Source of the DNA: Ziziphus jujuba
Lineage: Eukaryota > Streptophyta > Magnoliopsida > Rosales > Rhamnaceae
Reading direction: 5' to 3'
Length of the DNA stretch: 64,000 nucleotides
Assembly: GCF_031755915.1 (NCBI RefSeq)
Contig: NC_083382.1
Span: 33,564,501 to 33,628,500 of the forward strand
Below, one piece after another: positions 1 through 14,600 of this stretch. A program made the translations under genes and the position numbers. Position 1 is the stretch's first letter, and each line of letters opens with the position of its first letter. The notes beneath the pieces were generated by a model. That model was not told where the DNA came from. It ran no database searches and worked only from the letters and a program-made list of their open reading frames with translations.

Positions 1-48
1 GGAGATATTAAACTATTAGAAAAAAATATAAAGCCTTCAGCTTTTTAC

Positions 49-1811
49 CTGGACATCCGTGAGGTCCAAATTGTTCTCTTGGAGGAATGAGATAAAATCT
101 TTGAAATTTTCTTCTGTAGGCCGATAATGACCACTGTGAGGCCAAACTACCTGTTGAAAGTGCAAAGAAAGAAATTGTTGTCAAAAGACAGCGTTGATAT
201 ATAAAGATATCCACCAAAAGGAAAACGGGAACTATCAAATAAAAGAGAAAGACATTCTATGAGCTCTATGTTATAGGTTCAAGGTTATACCTTTAGGATG
301 CCATTTTCAACGACTAATCTCCCAGCAGCAGATGTGGCTCCTCCAGCCAAGAAGCTGGAATGCTGAAATGTACCTTTCTTCTTCTTGCCAACATATAAGA
401 TCTTAGACGTGCTAAGGACAAATATCCATTTGGCATTTCCACCTTCTTCACTTGTGTGGAGGAGCTCCCCTGATTGCTTGTAGAAGAATTTTCCATCCTC
501 CACAACAACTTCATATGCCATTCTTTCCATCTACATTGAGCAAAAGCAATTTATCAGAAAATAAATTTTTAAGGAAACAAAAATGAGGATGACCAATAAA
601 GTTATAGAAGCTCACCGGACCCAGATACTTGATGCATTGCTGTTGAAGTTTTGACCGAGGGCATTTTTCAACAAGATTTACTTCCTTCCCTTCTCCTATG
701 TCTAGCCTGCATAAAAACCAGCATAAGGGTTTTCCAATTTAGTTTTTGATGTCTAGTTGCCAATGATCTAATAACAGAAGCTACTAAAATTGCTGAAAGA
801 ATATTTACCAGTAGAAGAAAGGTTCTCTACTCTGACAATGGAGCCATTTCACATAATAGAAGTGAAGATTATGACCATATCGATGCCTTGGATCAATCTG
901 TTATAAATGAAACAAGGAAATCTCATTAATAATGGCTCATGAAGAACATAATCAAAAGTTATTTTGGCATTCATTTTTACACAAACAAAATCAACTCACC
1001 GCCTCAAGCCAGTGCTGTAAAGCAAGCTTTTGCGCTTTATCATTCTTTGATAAACCCTTGCCAACCTACAATATCAAAGAAACGCTTTAGCTTTTCGAGT
1101 AAACGATGAAAGCAAATAAAAAAGCATATAATATTATATCTAGAATCTACCTTGGCTGCTCTTGTCCTTGCTCTAGACCACCTTGAGATGGCGGTTTCAT
1201 GTTTCTCAATTTCAAAAAATGATATGGAACTCCTCTTTAGTTCAGCAAAATCTAAAAGCTTCCACCTGTAGTTCAATTAAATGACTGCATTAGAACAAAC
1301 ATCACACTTTTATGGAAAAGGGAAATTCTAGGACAATACAATGAAATACATACCAGCTCTGTTCAACAAGAACTGCACAGTCTGCCAGTTTCCTTCTGGT
1401 TCGGAAGCTTTTGTACACTTTCTGCAGTTTTAAAGCAGCCATGTGTTTGGGACTGGAGGGATCCAAAGCTTGAGGATTATCCAATCTTGAGGATTGAATA
1501 TCCATCTCTTTCCTATTTTGGCTGATTGATTCATTGGTCATATTCTTTTCTTTATCCAGTGAAAGAGCCTTAACCAAGACCATTTTCTCCAATTCTGTCC
1601 CTTTAAAGGAGACGGATGTTTCTACTGTCATTTTTCCAGAACCTAAGGATTTAAATATTGTTGGTTCTGAATCATGATGGTTGAAACTGACAGATCTAAC
1701 TGGAGTTCTTACATCTTCATCTCCAAAGCAGATGGATTTTACAACAACAGATTCTAAATTTTTTTCTACATCATTGTAGTCAGCAAGAGGGCAAGAAAAG
1801 GAAACCCCCAT
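49..1811 (-). CDS. IQM: IQM-family IQ-motif calmodulin-binding protein (3' part beyond window)
   Basis: Coding exons, 5' to 3': 1811-1354, 1265-1151, 1065-1000, 897-809, 706-616, 530-291 and 150-49; a donor at 48 leads out of the window, so the C-terminus is missing. The 387 codons present join in frame with GT-AG introns. The start is fixed by an in-frame TAA directly before the ATG. An IQ-like motif lies near residues 126-142 ([14 protein letters not shown]), and it is followed by the conserved IQM core ([27 protein letters not shown], the ...[19 protein letters not shown] block). Family knowledge: IQM proteins bind Ca2+-independent calmodulin and act in stress, stomatal and defence responses. 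Which IQM member this is remains unresolved. The family is certain from continuity over seven exons. Confidence 0.95.
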
Positions 1812-1855
1812 TTAACAACGGAGCGCCCTTTAGTAACCTGCCGCCGGATTCCTGT

Positions 1856-2517
1856 TAAAACAAATCAATATCTATCATTTAAGGGAAAATGTGTTATATA
1901 TCACAAGGAACGAAAAGCAAGCTTTTGTCAATCTCAAATGTGGCTCCTACCCCAACTATGGAGGAAAACTCTAAAAAAGTAACCCATTATGCAAAGAGCT
2001 CAGATCTACAAAACCCATGGGAACATCAAATAAACAACCATAAACGAATGCAAACATCCATATTCTTCTAATTGCTTTGTCCACATGAATATTATACATA
2101 TAAATATAGATATAGATATAGATATTATGTTATAACATGTATTCAGTGTGCGTGCGTGTGAATGGGTTGTGTGTAAATAACTAGATAGCCTTTGTCATAA
2201 ACAATCAGACATTAAACATATTGTTGGAAGAAGTCCATGGATGTGCAAGAATACCCCATTGGCAAAAGTTAATTTTGGAATCGAAATTAAAATCATAAAG
2301 AAAAACAAAATAGTCTGAGAACAAGAACCCATTAATACAGAAAACCCAGAGAAACACCAGCCACTTCAAATAGATACCCATTTCTAAGATCACATACTGA
2401 AAACAAAGCATCAGGAAAAAAAAAAAAAAAATGATGGATCCGCAAAACCATGACACCAAAACTAGAAAGGAAGATGCTATAATAATAAGCACATTTCCAT
2501 GCAACAATACTAAGACC

Positions 2518-2551
<34 letters not shown>

Positions 2552-2692
2552 AAGAATAAAACAACAGAGAGATTTAAACGAAAAAAGATTTACCATTTGT
2601 GGCTTTAAACACAGAACATGGAAAACAAGACGAACAGAAATAGAAAAAAAGAAAAAGCTTATAAACATGGTAGAATATAAAATGGGCATTAC
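1856..2692 (-). other. Probable 5'-UTR intron of the IQM gene
   Basis: On the minus strand a good donor (AAG|GTAATG) lies near 2692 and a pyrimidine-led acceptor (TTTAACAG|GA) near 1856, 45 nt upstream of the start codon. This would make about 2693-2900 the first, non-coding exon. The interval is A/T rich and contains two long A-tracts (about 2416-2430 and 2520-2548). No transcript evidence is available; the call rests on the splice signals and on how common leader introns are in plants. Confidence 0.45.
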
Positions 2693-2968
2693 CTTAAAAC
2701 GGGGAATATGCGAACCAAGAAAGAAGGAGAATAAGATTGCGGTGTACTTTTGGAAAAGAATTTCCGAGTTTGATGGGTGAGTAAGAATTTGGTATTGGAT
2801 AAAAATGAAACAAAAAGAGAAAGGAATGGGTTCTTTTTTTTTTTTTAAATCTGTTTCTTCTATACAGGGCTTTTTACTTTCTATTCAAAGCGAAAACTTG
2901 TAGGTTGGTAGCCTGGGCAGGCGATTGATTCATATATATATATATTCTGAGTGACACAGATGGAGAGA

Positions 2969-2973
<5 letters not shown>

Positions 2974-3005
<32 letters not shown>
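2974..3005. repeat. (GA)n microsatellite
   Basis: An uninterrupted GA tract about 32 bp long, 80 bp from a CT tract of opposite orientation (3086-3112). Both lie just upstream of the IQM transcription unit, so they could pair as a hairpin or act as GAGA-type promoter DNA; that role is inference. Confidence 0.9.
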
Positions 3006-3009
<4 letters not shown>

Positions 3010-3085
3010 TCCAACCACGTGGAATGGACTGGGGGCGGGCGGGGGTAATTGAGTCTAAAGCTTCGCTATTTGAATCCTTCTTTTA

Positions 3086-3112
<27 letters not shown>
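3086..3112. repeat. (CT)n microsatellite
   Basis: A CT tract of about 27 bp in the distal IQM promoter, complementary to the GA tract at 2974-3005. Confidence 0.9.
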
Positions 3113-3117
<5 letters not shown>

Positions 3118-4858
3118 CTCTTCTTTTTCAATAATTTTATCTGTATTATTTTATTTTAGCTTTGTTTATTTAATTTTTTATACTCAAAATGAGAGTAGTC
3201 AGAGATTATAATTATTTAAAAGAAATGTCAAAAAAGCTACCCAAGGAGACAAATTTAGCATATTTCTAATAACCTGAGCTAATCAAAGATGTCATAAAAG
3301 TTTATCACATAATAACTCTTTCTAATGATGATGATAGTTACTTATCATTTCATTACGTTAATTATTTGGTAACTATTTTTTTTTTTTTTGGTTTGGTTGA
3401 AATACCCTCCCATTTATGTGTTAAAAAAAAGAATGATGACGATGATAATGACGACGATGATAAAATGGAAAATGGGATTGGGGGTGAGTGATGACCAAGT
3501 AGTTGAAGATGATCTGAGTCTTTGGAGTTGGAAGTTAAATTTAAGGAACGATTAACAATGACTTTCTAGGAAAATTAAAACCAATTTATACTTATATAAG
3601 TCGTTTTCAGGGGAAGTCATAGCTAGTTTCCCAGGTGAGATTGACTTGTTCGTAATCGCCAACGCTTACGTCGGAATATTTATATGAGAATTCTCGTACC
3701 CCCAAGAAACTTGGTAAATTTGGTCTAAATATATATATATATATCCATTTAAAGTTGCCTTAGCCTACAAGCTTTCCATCTCTAATTACATAATAAATAT
3801 TTATTATGTATATATATATATATATTTCTCTTTTCTATTTATAATATTGATGAATAATAATTCGAAATCGGAATTAATTGCTTGAGAAAAAATCACCATA
3901 GGTTGTCCACAGGCATCATATAATTTGGTTTTAGTGGTGTGTTTGATGGTGTATTGGCACACGTGGAATTTGTTGTATGGATATATGATGAGTTGTTTCG
4001 ATTGATAATTAAACTATTTTATTTAAATGGCTATAAAATTGAATACTAATTAATTAATTTTGTGAAAATGAAAACTGAGAGTGTTTGAAACTTCCGTGCA
4101 GTGCTGTGGGTGTGACCCACAGGTTGACTTGAATATCCCACAAAACCAAAACAAGGGGTTTTTGCCGGGTTAATAACAACAAAAAGTGTTTTTAAAACTC
4201 CGAAAGCGCGCTTTTGCATTCATTTTAGTTTTGGGTCCCAAACAAGAAGCATTCAAGCTTTATAATGAATGGGACCTCCTACGCATATACATTATCTGTT
4301 CATGCAAACATATACATATTAATTAAATACAATTATTTATGTATTTATTTATACGTGATGTGTTTGTATTTAATAAAAAAGAGAATTGTGCATGAATTTT
4401 GGTACGAGACAATTTATTTATGCCAGACTGCCTTGCCTTTATATATATATATATATATATAATACTAATAAAGGGAATCGAGTATTTATTGAAACAAGTT
4501 GTATTAATTTCATGATGGGTGTTGTTATATATATATGCACTTGTGTAATAATTAATTAAATTCGAGCAAAATTTGACTGTGAGATCATGAGCATATGCAT
4601 GTAATTATGTGCATTGACTAGTAGTCTAATTTTGTGAAATATTTATTGAGACAGGTAATTAGCAAAATTCTTTAAAAACCAATCAAGTGTGGTTTGTAAG
4701 TTTGACTAATATATACATATATATAAGAAGCAGCTTTTGGCCTCTAATTAAAAACAATTTTGTTTTTTATATTCATGCCGTAATTAAAATCATATACCAT
4801 TAGAAGGGGTTAAAAAAAAAAAAAAAAGATGAGCCCATGAAAATTATTAGGTATTAAT

Positions 4859-4883
4859 GTGTGTGTGTGTGTGTGTGTGTGTG
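4859..4883. repeat. (TG)n microsatellite
   Basis: An uninterrupted TG dinucleotide tract of 25 bp in intergenic DNA. Confidence 0.9.
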
Positions 4884-5968
4884 AATGTAATGTCATATGA
4901 AAGGCTTTACACAGTTAAAGTGCGAAATTAAATCTGTAAAGTATATAGGGGATTCAATTTTCAGAGTAAGTATAAAAGAAAATTAACAATAAATTTTAAA
5001 ATTGTGAAGTGGAATACGCGTAGTGCAAAGAAGGAAAGAAAGAAAAGAAAAAATATATATAAAATATTAGTTTATGAAGCAAATTGTCGGAACGTAAGTA
5101 AGTATATACAAACAGAATACGATACAACACAGCATAAAGCTTCTAAAAATATTATAATAATATATATATATAGACCAATGTAATTGAATCATGCAATATT
5201 GATCCCCATCATATAAACGCCGACAGTTCACGAAGAGATTTGGTAGTGTTAATTTAGATTAAAGGCGATAGATACCCTGAATAATTAATTCATACATACG
5301 AATTCAACGTATATCGAAGAAACGACGAATAAATATGACCTGTAAAATCAAAATGCCCTTTTTATTGTTGTTTTTCTGGTAAACAATATTGGTGAGGTTC
5401 TTTTGAATTGGCAGCGTGTTTGTCAGGCAAGCAGGCATATAAGATGATGATATACACGGTTGTTATAAATAATAGTCTCATAGAAGAAACCTCGTTGCAG
5501 CCTGCATAACCCACTGGTAAAATCAGTCCACTCCTCCTCCATCTGCATTTTATTTTATTTTTATTGGAAATTGAAAAAAGAAAAAAAAAAGAAAAGGCAT
5601 TTTAAAAAATTAATAACAAACTTTTTTTTTTTTTTTTTGGGATAAATGTTTGTGTTTTTGCTTTGTGAGCGTAATTATTATCATTATTAATTTGGTAGGT
5701 TATTGGAATAATAAAAGATGAGATGAAAAAGCAGAAATGGGATTACGAGAATTCGAAATGAGAGAGACATTATTTGTCAGCTCCAACTGTCATCTCTGAG
5801 AGTCAGAGTCTCAGATCTTCATGCAAATATGCAAGAGCCAAAAAGGAAAGAGCAGGGTACTCGATACCGTACAGTTACAAGGATATGTGGACTTGGAAAT
5901 CCACGCGTCGTCTAAAGATTGTAACACGTTATACATATACATGTAAATGAGTGATACAAAAATACCTA

Positions 5969-6026
5969 ACATTTGAAGATGGAATCAAGCCAAAAAAAAA
6001 AAAAAAAAAAAACATTTGAAGATGGA
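5969..6026 (+). mobile_element. Oligo(A) micro-insertion with 15-bp direct repeats
   Basis: The direct repeat acatttgaagatgga occurs at 5969-5983 and 6012-6026. Between them is a 28-bp insert, atcaagcc followed by about 20 A. The A-tract abuts the right-hand repeat, as expected for target-primed reverse transcription of a plus-oriented RNA. It resembles a retroposon truncated to its last eight bases. Confidence 0.7.
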
Positions 6027-9000
6027 AGATGAGATGCGAGGAGAAAATTGTCAAATGAGACGACCGTATCTCTGCGCTCGCGCTGGGCAGCTAGCTTCAA
6101 CTCTAATGTATCTCCAACCTATTATATTTAATTGTTTTGTTCTGACGTTGAAAAACCATTAAGTTTCAACTTTGAAGTAATTGAACCACATCTCCAGTTG
6201 TCAGGAAAAATAACCCAGCACAAAAGTTTATGACCAAACTCTTTTGCCTAATTTATTGGGATGACAATAATTGCCAAATAGTACTACTTAACATTTATGG
6301 TGCTTATATATAATTTACTCATTTTCGATGAAATTTAACAAAATTATTGTAGCGCGGATACTGATTCATAGGATCATTCATTTCAATTAATTTGATAATT
6401 TATAAGTTTACATATGATATATATATATATATATGATTTGTTGTTAATGTTCATATATGTATGTATAATTGAAGCTAGAGAATTAGAGATATATGGATGG
6501 TATACCATATATATATATATATATATTTATATAAGATAATTAATACATATACATATATATATATACATAGAGAGAGAGAGAGAGAGAGAGAGAGATGGTG
6601 GAAGCAGGTAATAGGTAAGAGGTACATAGTTGGAGAGCAGGCGAGCGTATTAAATAAAAAGTAAAAACACACAAACATCAGGCAGGCAGGCAGGTAGGCA
6701 GGCAGTCATGCTCAAAGGTAAACTCCGCCTTAGAAGACCAGAAGCTCTGGAACCTCTCTGCTTTTGCCTCTCCGACACCGAAAATCAAAACCCCCAAAGA
6801 CATTCAGAAAACGCGTTTTTGCATTGCAATTTTCAATTTCTCAATTTTCTCACTACTTGTTGTCACTTAATTGATTAATTAATTGTCACCACTCACTCAC
6901 AGTCACCGTTACACCCACACCACCGACGTTTTGTTCGAGTAGATGTAGGATCACATCCATATTGCATTACGACAAACTCAAAGTCAGCTCTCTCTCTGTT
7001 ATAACTTCTCGTTTCATTATTATTTTTTTATAAATTTCTTTCTTAAAAAGTCAGCCTAGCTGCCTCCCTCCATCCCTTCTTCATTAATTAATTTATTACC
7101 ATTTCCTACTGACGTTTGCTCCCCTCCCCTTTTTTACCTCCTCACTTACACACCTTTTCCTGCATTTGTATTTATATATATATAGATATATATATTTTCT
7201 TTCTTTTTGACCATATCTATATATATACATACATGATAATTAATTATCATGTACATTATAATAATACCATATGAAATTAATTTTTGTGTACCTACCTTCT
7301 ACTTCTACTCGTATAGGATTATCCCATAATTAATTATTAAATAGAATAAATACAAGGAAAAGGAAGGATGTAATGAAATCGCCTTAATTGCTTACTTTAT
7401 TTCCAAATCTTGAACCAGAATCTTGATATTCCATGCACTCCTAATGCAATCTTACATGGAGATTGAATTTTGGAAGAAAACCCAATAACATGCCTAAATT
7501 TTAATGGACCGCAGACATTTGTGCCACCCTGGGATTCATTGTCTTTCTTTCTTCCATCTTTATTATATTTATTTATTTATTAGAGGGGAGATCGGTGATC
7601 CTCCTAATATATATACTCCTACCTACGCATAAATGTCAAAATTGTGTGAGTTTAATTGATAACGACATCTAGCATCTTTAATTTGAGTTTTACTGATTAT
7701 TAACTGCATATATATATATATATATATGGGTTACAAATGTCAGATGACTCAGATATATTAAAGAATCTGGTCCCTCCATTCCTTCAATAATGAATTTCCC
7801 AGACAGTTCACAGCTCATAGACTAATCCAATCCACTCCACATCGGATGTTTTATTTTTATGCAAAGGCGCTTCATATCCTCATCCCGTCCCTATGGCTAT
7901 ATATACATATATATATATATATATTGGGGTTCGAAGACTTCTCTTTAAAACAGGGTATTGAAAAATAAAATAATACTACTACATACCATAGTGGAGTAGA
8001 GGTATTTTACTTTTTACCACAGTAGTTTGCCATTAAATTCTTATATCATTAACTTCTATCATTTTTGACCCCTTACACAATTGCAACAACGGGAAGGAAA
8101 AAAGAAAAAAAGAAAAAAAGAAAAAGAGTTTAAAATAATAAATATTTTAATATTAATATGCACCAATTTTCTTTTTGACGTCAAAAATAAAGAAAAAGAA
8201 AAGAATATGTAATCCATCTAGAGAATCAGATGGTGCATATCCATCCAATTAATAAAATAACATGAAAATTGAAGTTGAGCGGTATTTTCTTCTTTTGGAA
8301 GCGAACTTGTCAAACAAGTCTTATAGAAATCTTTACAATAAATCAGCCTTGTCAAGGAAGCATCTCAGTCAAAATTTTATTTCAACACACTGACAAAAAG
8401 AAACAGGTGTGAAATGAAAACTTTCTTGAATATTCAAAAGCCACGCAGGACACCTCGGCAATTTTACAGGGAAAAGGTCTCAGGGCTGGTCTTTTTGTTT
8501 TTTAGTACTTGCCTCTTTTTTATTACACACAAATTCTTATTCTACTTTTAACATTGGCATCCCCACCACCATTAAACCCTTTTATTTTTGTAATCATTTT
8601 CAACGAAATTCTGCTTGGGCGTTTTCTTTTTCTTCATTCATTTTTATTTGCCAAGCACGTATTGGATATATACGATTATTACATCATTCCTAAATAAAAT
8701 TTGCATCTTATAAGCATTAGCAGAAATTAATGACGCAGAGAGAGAGATATATAGAGGTGTATAGTACATACGTTTTCACCGATGAATTTTGGTCAAAATT
8801 GCTTAAAACTTACTCATCAGGCAAAAAATAAAATAAAATAAAATAATCACATAATTAGTTAAGTCTTCCATTAGCTTCTTTTCTATATCATATATATTCA
8901 TAGGGATTGTATTTAATAATACGTCTGCCCCAGTGCGGACGGTCGCATATTGTCGTATAATTTTCGCTTTAATTTCATCTCTTCTTACAAGTTGTTGACT

Positions 9001-10192
9001 TGGCTAATTCCACTAACCTTTTTCGTAGTTAGTGGCAAAAGATTTTGCAAGTTTTTTGGTAATGAAGATTTTGCAAGTTGATCAATTTAATTGAACAACT
9101 TCATATATATTTGACTTTGTATATATTAATTAGCTTTAATATCAAATGGTAAATGGTGTTCACTATGCATTTATATACATATTTAAGTGTTATAAATGGA
9201 GGTCAACTTTGCAAGTACATAGAAAGTACTTTGCATTGCTATCCAACTAGCCCATGTTATGCATACATGTTTTTATCTAGAGGCAGAGAAGCACACACCT
9301 GTTGAAGGAAACAAATTAATATATGATAAACAGAGAAACATATGTTTTCCTGACAATATGGCTTCAATTATTATTGGTGGTGTGATTTTAAATTCTTTAA
9401 TCAATTGGTTTTGGTGACATACGTGGTTCAATTATCATTTGATGAACTTAATATATATTTAATAAAAGACTTTGATTAAGAAGAGAATCAAGCAAAATTA
9501 TGAAAGCAAGCATGCATGCGTATGCCCTGCATTCCCATGTACATACAATGGCGGCAGAGGGAACATGCACGATTTCTGAAACACCTACTGCTAAAACAAA
9601 GCATGCATAAACATGTTTAGTTGTTCAACTTATATTCTAAATACCCACAATCATTAACTTATGGTTAAATTGTTATGGAGTTTTCAAAAAAAAAAAAATA
9701 TATATATATATAGAAAGGAAAAAACTCCTACCAAATTAAGATAAGTAATCAATCAAACAACTCTCTAACATCGAAAAAAAAAAAATGGAAGAAGAAAGTG
9801 AAAATATAGCAAAAAGCTTATAAGTAGAAGTTCAAACTCTACAAATGGTACAGAACACAAATGTTAATGGCTACAAATTAATTATTATATAAGTGAAAAT
9901 TTCAGACCATATATAAATATCAATAATGATATAATGGACTAGCTAGCTCACTTTTATTAGTAATTGCTTAAGGATAGAATCAACAAATTATATATAACAA
10001 TATTAATTTAATATATTTTTTAACTTTTTTATAATGGAATCTAATAGAATTTTTACATATTATAATAATACTAATATTTTTTTTTATGATAATTAAATTT
10101 TTTATATATCTCCTTCTATATCTTTATTTAGTTTCATATTATATCAATATATGATATTATAATATGTGTTAGGCAATCAACTAGATCAAAAC

Positions 10193-10225
<33 letters not shown>

Positions 10226-10333
10226 GCCTATAGCTACCTAGCTATATATATATAGGATAAGACTATAGTACGGACCGCACCAAAATATATTTTTTTTAAT
10301 AAAAAATGTTAGCTTTGCTGTTACTATGCAAAG

Positions 10334-10371
10334 CAAAACCGATACTTTTTTTTTTTTAAATATCGGTTTTG
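10334..10371. repeat. Small inverted repeat with T-rich loop
   Basis: Perfect 11-bp arms, caaaaccgata (10334-10344) and tatcggttttg (10361-10371), enclose a 16-bp T/A-rich loop. A further copy of gcaccaaaa lies upstream near 10275 and can pair with ttttggtgc at 10367-10375. It may be a remnant of a foldback or MITE element; no target duplication was found. Confidence 0.5.
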
Positions 10372-11687
10372 GTGCAACTCAGCATGCAAACGGACGACAC
10401 CATAGAACTACCTTCTATATATATATATATATACACACACACATATATACATATATTTTGATTTTGGTTGGCTAGTTAAAAAATTCACAAATTGACCACA
10501 GAAAAAATAAAATTAGAAAATATTAAGTTTGGTAAATAGAAAAGGGCTGGTATAAAGAGAGCACGACGAGGTCAACACTGAGTGGTAGATCATAGGTCAT
10601 ACACCGTTACACCTACTGGATACTGATGATGAGCAAGCAAGCTGGCATATATAAATTATAGAAGCAATTTCACCAACCAACCATGCATCCCGTTTCCAGT
10701 GGATAGACGTTAGCGAGGTTTCTTCAAACTGCATTATTATATATATTTTCATGGACCATCATCATCATGATCAGTAGCTTAAAGAGTATCAAAAACCAAC
10801 CATACATATGTAATATATTTTAAGCAAGGATGATGATCATGCATGCTGGGTGTGTGCGTGTCTCTCTCATATGATCATATATTTTGTATTATTTATAATG
10901 TGTATGATTTCTTGATGTATCCAATAAAGAGGATGTCTTTATTTATTTATTTTTAATTAAATTATTGTTCTTTCAAAAATCAGAAGAAGAGAGGAGTTAA
11001 TATTAATGAACTCCAAATCCCAGAAATTATGGCCATTAATAGTGCAGACGGAAGGAGTTGCCGCATATGGTACTACGGAAAATGAGATCTATTCTCTGGA
11101 GATTAAATTTTTAAAATATATATGTATAAAGTAGTCCCAAGACCCCATGCTCGTGCACCACATGCAAATTATAACCATGTTCCAAGACAAATTTCCAGCA
11201 TCATAGTCAGACTCGCATTAGCTGTCTACCTCATCTCTATTGTATGTTCATCAAACTTGCACATTATTTTTAATATCACACACACATTCACACTGCTTCT
11301 ACTCCATCTTATATATAAAGTTGGATCCAAAGTTGCAAACATAGCCCAAACTTTTGTATTCCGAACTTGAAACATGGTCCTCACAAATCACAAGCCCAAT
11401 ATGTGAGTCCCAATGCAACCAGCAAATAGGAATATTCTATTCCATATTTTTTGTGTAAAAATAACATTGTTCGTCCCCATATCCATCATATTTAATATGC
11501 TAGCTATGAAACCAAGAAACATTTTGGTGAGAAAAGCCCATATTCTATGTTTCTATTGTATAGATAAACTTTTATTCTCCAACAATCCATACTGTTCATC
11601 CAATGAGGACAATCCATATGTACATTACCTATTTAGTATTTACCGTGGTGTTTTGCTGTGCTCAACAGTCACTGCTAGACATAAATC

Positions 11688-14600
11688 CTAGCGGAATGCG
11701 TGGCTATAGTCGTGGAAATGGAAGTTTTTATAGATGAAGTGAGCCAACCATCTTGAAGCTGCATAGCACAGAACTGCCACTGAAACTGCTGTACTTCTCA
11801 CTGCCACTGATGTCATACTCTGCTTCGTTGCAGCAACAATTCCAATTATAGTAATAGAGACGAGTTTCAGCACAACTTCCAGCACGTTAAGACCTTTATA
11901 TGCAGCACTGCAACTACGGCAGTTTACCACATGGCTCCAATACCTGAAAAGATTATCCAAAGAGAAACTTCTATGAATAACGATTCAGCTTTCGTGGAAA
12001 AATAAATCCACTCAAAGGCAAGAGATGATTGTAAATCCTTATTTTATTGGCACAATTTTTCCTAAAGGATTAAACCCTGATGTATAAGTTTTTAAGATGC
12101 GGTATGCATGTTGAATTGTGGATGAATGTGGCTTACCTGTCCATCAGTTGTTCCCTTGGAGGAGTTGGAGGAAGAGCCCCGTTGAACTTGCCTCTCCAAT
12201 CAACTTGACCATTAGAGTACTCGATGAGCCACTTTCTGAAACCAATAACTTGGGCATCAGACTTTGTTGGTGTAAAACATGCCTTCTGCCAATTTGCAGG
12301 GCCGATGTCCATAATCTTGCGCTCCTATAAGAAAGGATTCAAGAATCAGATGATATAACCCAAATGAGGTATGATATTTTCCCAACACGTGTGAGCAGTA
12401 ATGTGCTGCTTGTCAATGGAGAGAAGGAGTCACTGATCACCATAACAAAATGCAATTGTGTTGTGCACGAGATGAACAATTTCTATCCTGTCTATAGAAG
12501 TTTAACCATCATTGAAATTGAAAATGTGTAATGAATTGAAAAATTATCATGCAACGACTGGAATGTTCCTTTGCTATAACATAAACCATAACAAAGCTGG
12601 GTTCATTGATTATGTTTCATAATAACTAATACAAGCAATCAATATAAGCTTAATAGAACTGATGGTTATATTGAGGGCATCAGTAAATCATAACGATATC
12701 AGATCCTATTAGAAGCGTCCAGTGTCCATGAAATATAACGGGAAAAAGAAAATTGTACATGGGAGAGAGAGAGTCAATAAAGTCTAGAGTATTGGATAAA
12801 AAGAAAAATATCAGCTTTGACAGAAAATAATTTCTAATCTCCTCATAGAATTATAAGTCACCTCAACATGAAGAAGATACAAATCTGAATCCAGGATCAA
12901 GTTTTGTCCAACATGGAACATCCACCGTGGAACAATTTTGTCGATCCAAATCCCAAAATTCCTTGGGAAGGCCCATATCAATCTGCTGTTACCCGGGCTA
13001 ACTGGAATGCAAATAAAAACTAAACCAAATCTCTTTCCAGCTGGTGGCTCCTTAATGAACAAAAAATGGATGAATAAAGTTAGTAAAATAGAATGAAAGA
13101 AAAAAATAAATAAATAAAAGAAAGAGAGAAGAGAAAATCTAGCTACCATGGATTGTGCTGACACAGCATATTAACAATATGGATCAACATAATGTATTAC
13201 CTTTTTTGTTCCAGCTGATGATGCAGCCCCATTATCTTCATCTTGTGGACGAGATAAATAAGAATGATACACACATGGTGGAATAAATACACTAAGGCCT
13301 ACTTCCTGCCTTGAAATGAAACCATTTATGTCTAGCTTCTGCAGGCTCAGTTCAAGTGGTCTGCCTCCTTCTCTATCAGCCTTATCTGCGAAAGAAATGT
13401 AGCACAAGTTGTGTGATTCTTGTATATATAAAGAGAAGTGATGAACATAATAATGACATAAGAAATGGATTTCCCCAAAGTTCTTATTTACTTTTAGGCT
13501 TTGGAACTTGCATTATTCCATAATGTGCATATACGACATGTGCAGGGTCCATGAGATTGTCAATCAAGACATCATATCTGGAAATGCAAAATGGAAATCA
13601 AGCAAAATTCAATTATATGTTCATACAGCTGCGGAAAAGGTAAAAAATAATTCATATGCCATAGTAGTTAAACATCATAAAACAATTTCAGCTTGTTATT
13701 TTCTTCTCTTATATTGGAAAATAGTTTAGATTCCTTTTATATAGAAGAATTATGCTGCTACACATGTAAATATGTCTACAAAGCTTTTAAAAATGAAAAG
13801 TATAATTTTTCAATAGAAAACAAACTTTATAGTGGTAGTAGTCAGAATACTCTTGGCAATACCCGTAAGGAATGTCTCTATTTCCCATTAACTTGGTAAA
13901 TGATGGATCATCTAGTTCTGGGATGTAGGGGGGTCTTTTCTCCTTGAGAATATCTTTGTATTTAGGGTCAGTGTTTGGCCAAAACCATACAATGTCGTTC
14001 TGCACAGTGTTTGGATAAGCAGCTACACATGCTTTCTTGAAAGTGTGAACCTGCATATAATATGTTCAAAAGGTTAACAGCCATCATCTTGTCCAAATAT
14101 ACTAAAGCTAGCACTTGTAAATTCACACTTGTTTCTCAACACAATAGTTTATTGAAGATTTCTGAATATAAAACATCCAAGAATGTACAAGGAACAGAGA
14201 GTTGTATAACTACTTAGATCACAATTATGCAGAGATGGATTTGTAATGATAGCATGCGAGATGATTCAGAAAAATAAGAACTGTTTCGAGTCTGCTTCAC
14301 CTATGCAGCATAAATTTGATGGCTGTATCTATCTTTAGTGCATTGTAGACAAGAAAAAGGAAAAATTTAAAGAAACTGAGATAGATATCCATATTTTATT
14401 CCTGATGTGGACCGATTAACTTGTATGCAACTTTTTTATTCCCTCCCAAAAAAAAAAAAAAAAAAAAAAGGAACTTGGGGTTAAAATAATGGGCACGGGA
14501 TACTTATAACTTTTGTAAGAACAAAAGTAAGAAGACACATACAAAAGCATTCAATTTTGCTGTCTTTTTTGGAACTTGGTGTGCTTTCCTTGTCACTTCA

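Larger units (their letters stand above)
2901..11300. other. Gene-poor intergenic region between the IQM and PTC52-like genes
   Basis: Very AT-rich sequence with microsatellites and no reading frame resembling a known protein. CT-rich, somewhat more GC-balanced stretches occur at 3000-3110 (next to the IQM promoter) and at about 6650-7150. The latter could be a leader of a non-coding transcript but has no coding continuation that I can recognise. One oligo(A) micro-insertion (5969-6026) and a small inverted repeat (10334-10371) are listed separately. Confidence 0.7.

Noticed and set aside
2205..2564. Open frame of 119 codons rich in Phe on the minus strand
   Set aside because: It is produced by two long A-tracts read as poly-Phe and lies in the probable IQM leader intron; there is no domain or codon signal.
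5600..5660. T-tract followed by gggataa, the same junction as the insertion at 35044
   Set aside because: No flanking direct repeat could be found, so it was not counted in the set.
11122..11691. Two plus-strand frames of 82 and 92 codons next to the PTC52-like stop codon
   Set aside because: No recognisable domain, and they overlap the probable 3' UTR of the minus-strand gene.
14440..14490. A-tract preceded by ccctccc, similar to the micro-insertions
   Set aside because: No convincing direct repeat on both sides; only a 5-6 bp match near aactt.
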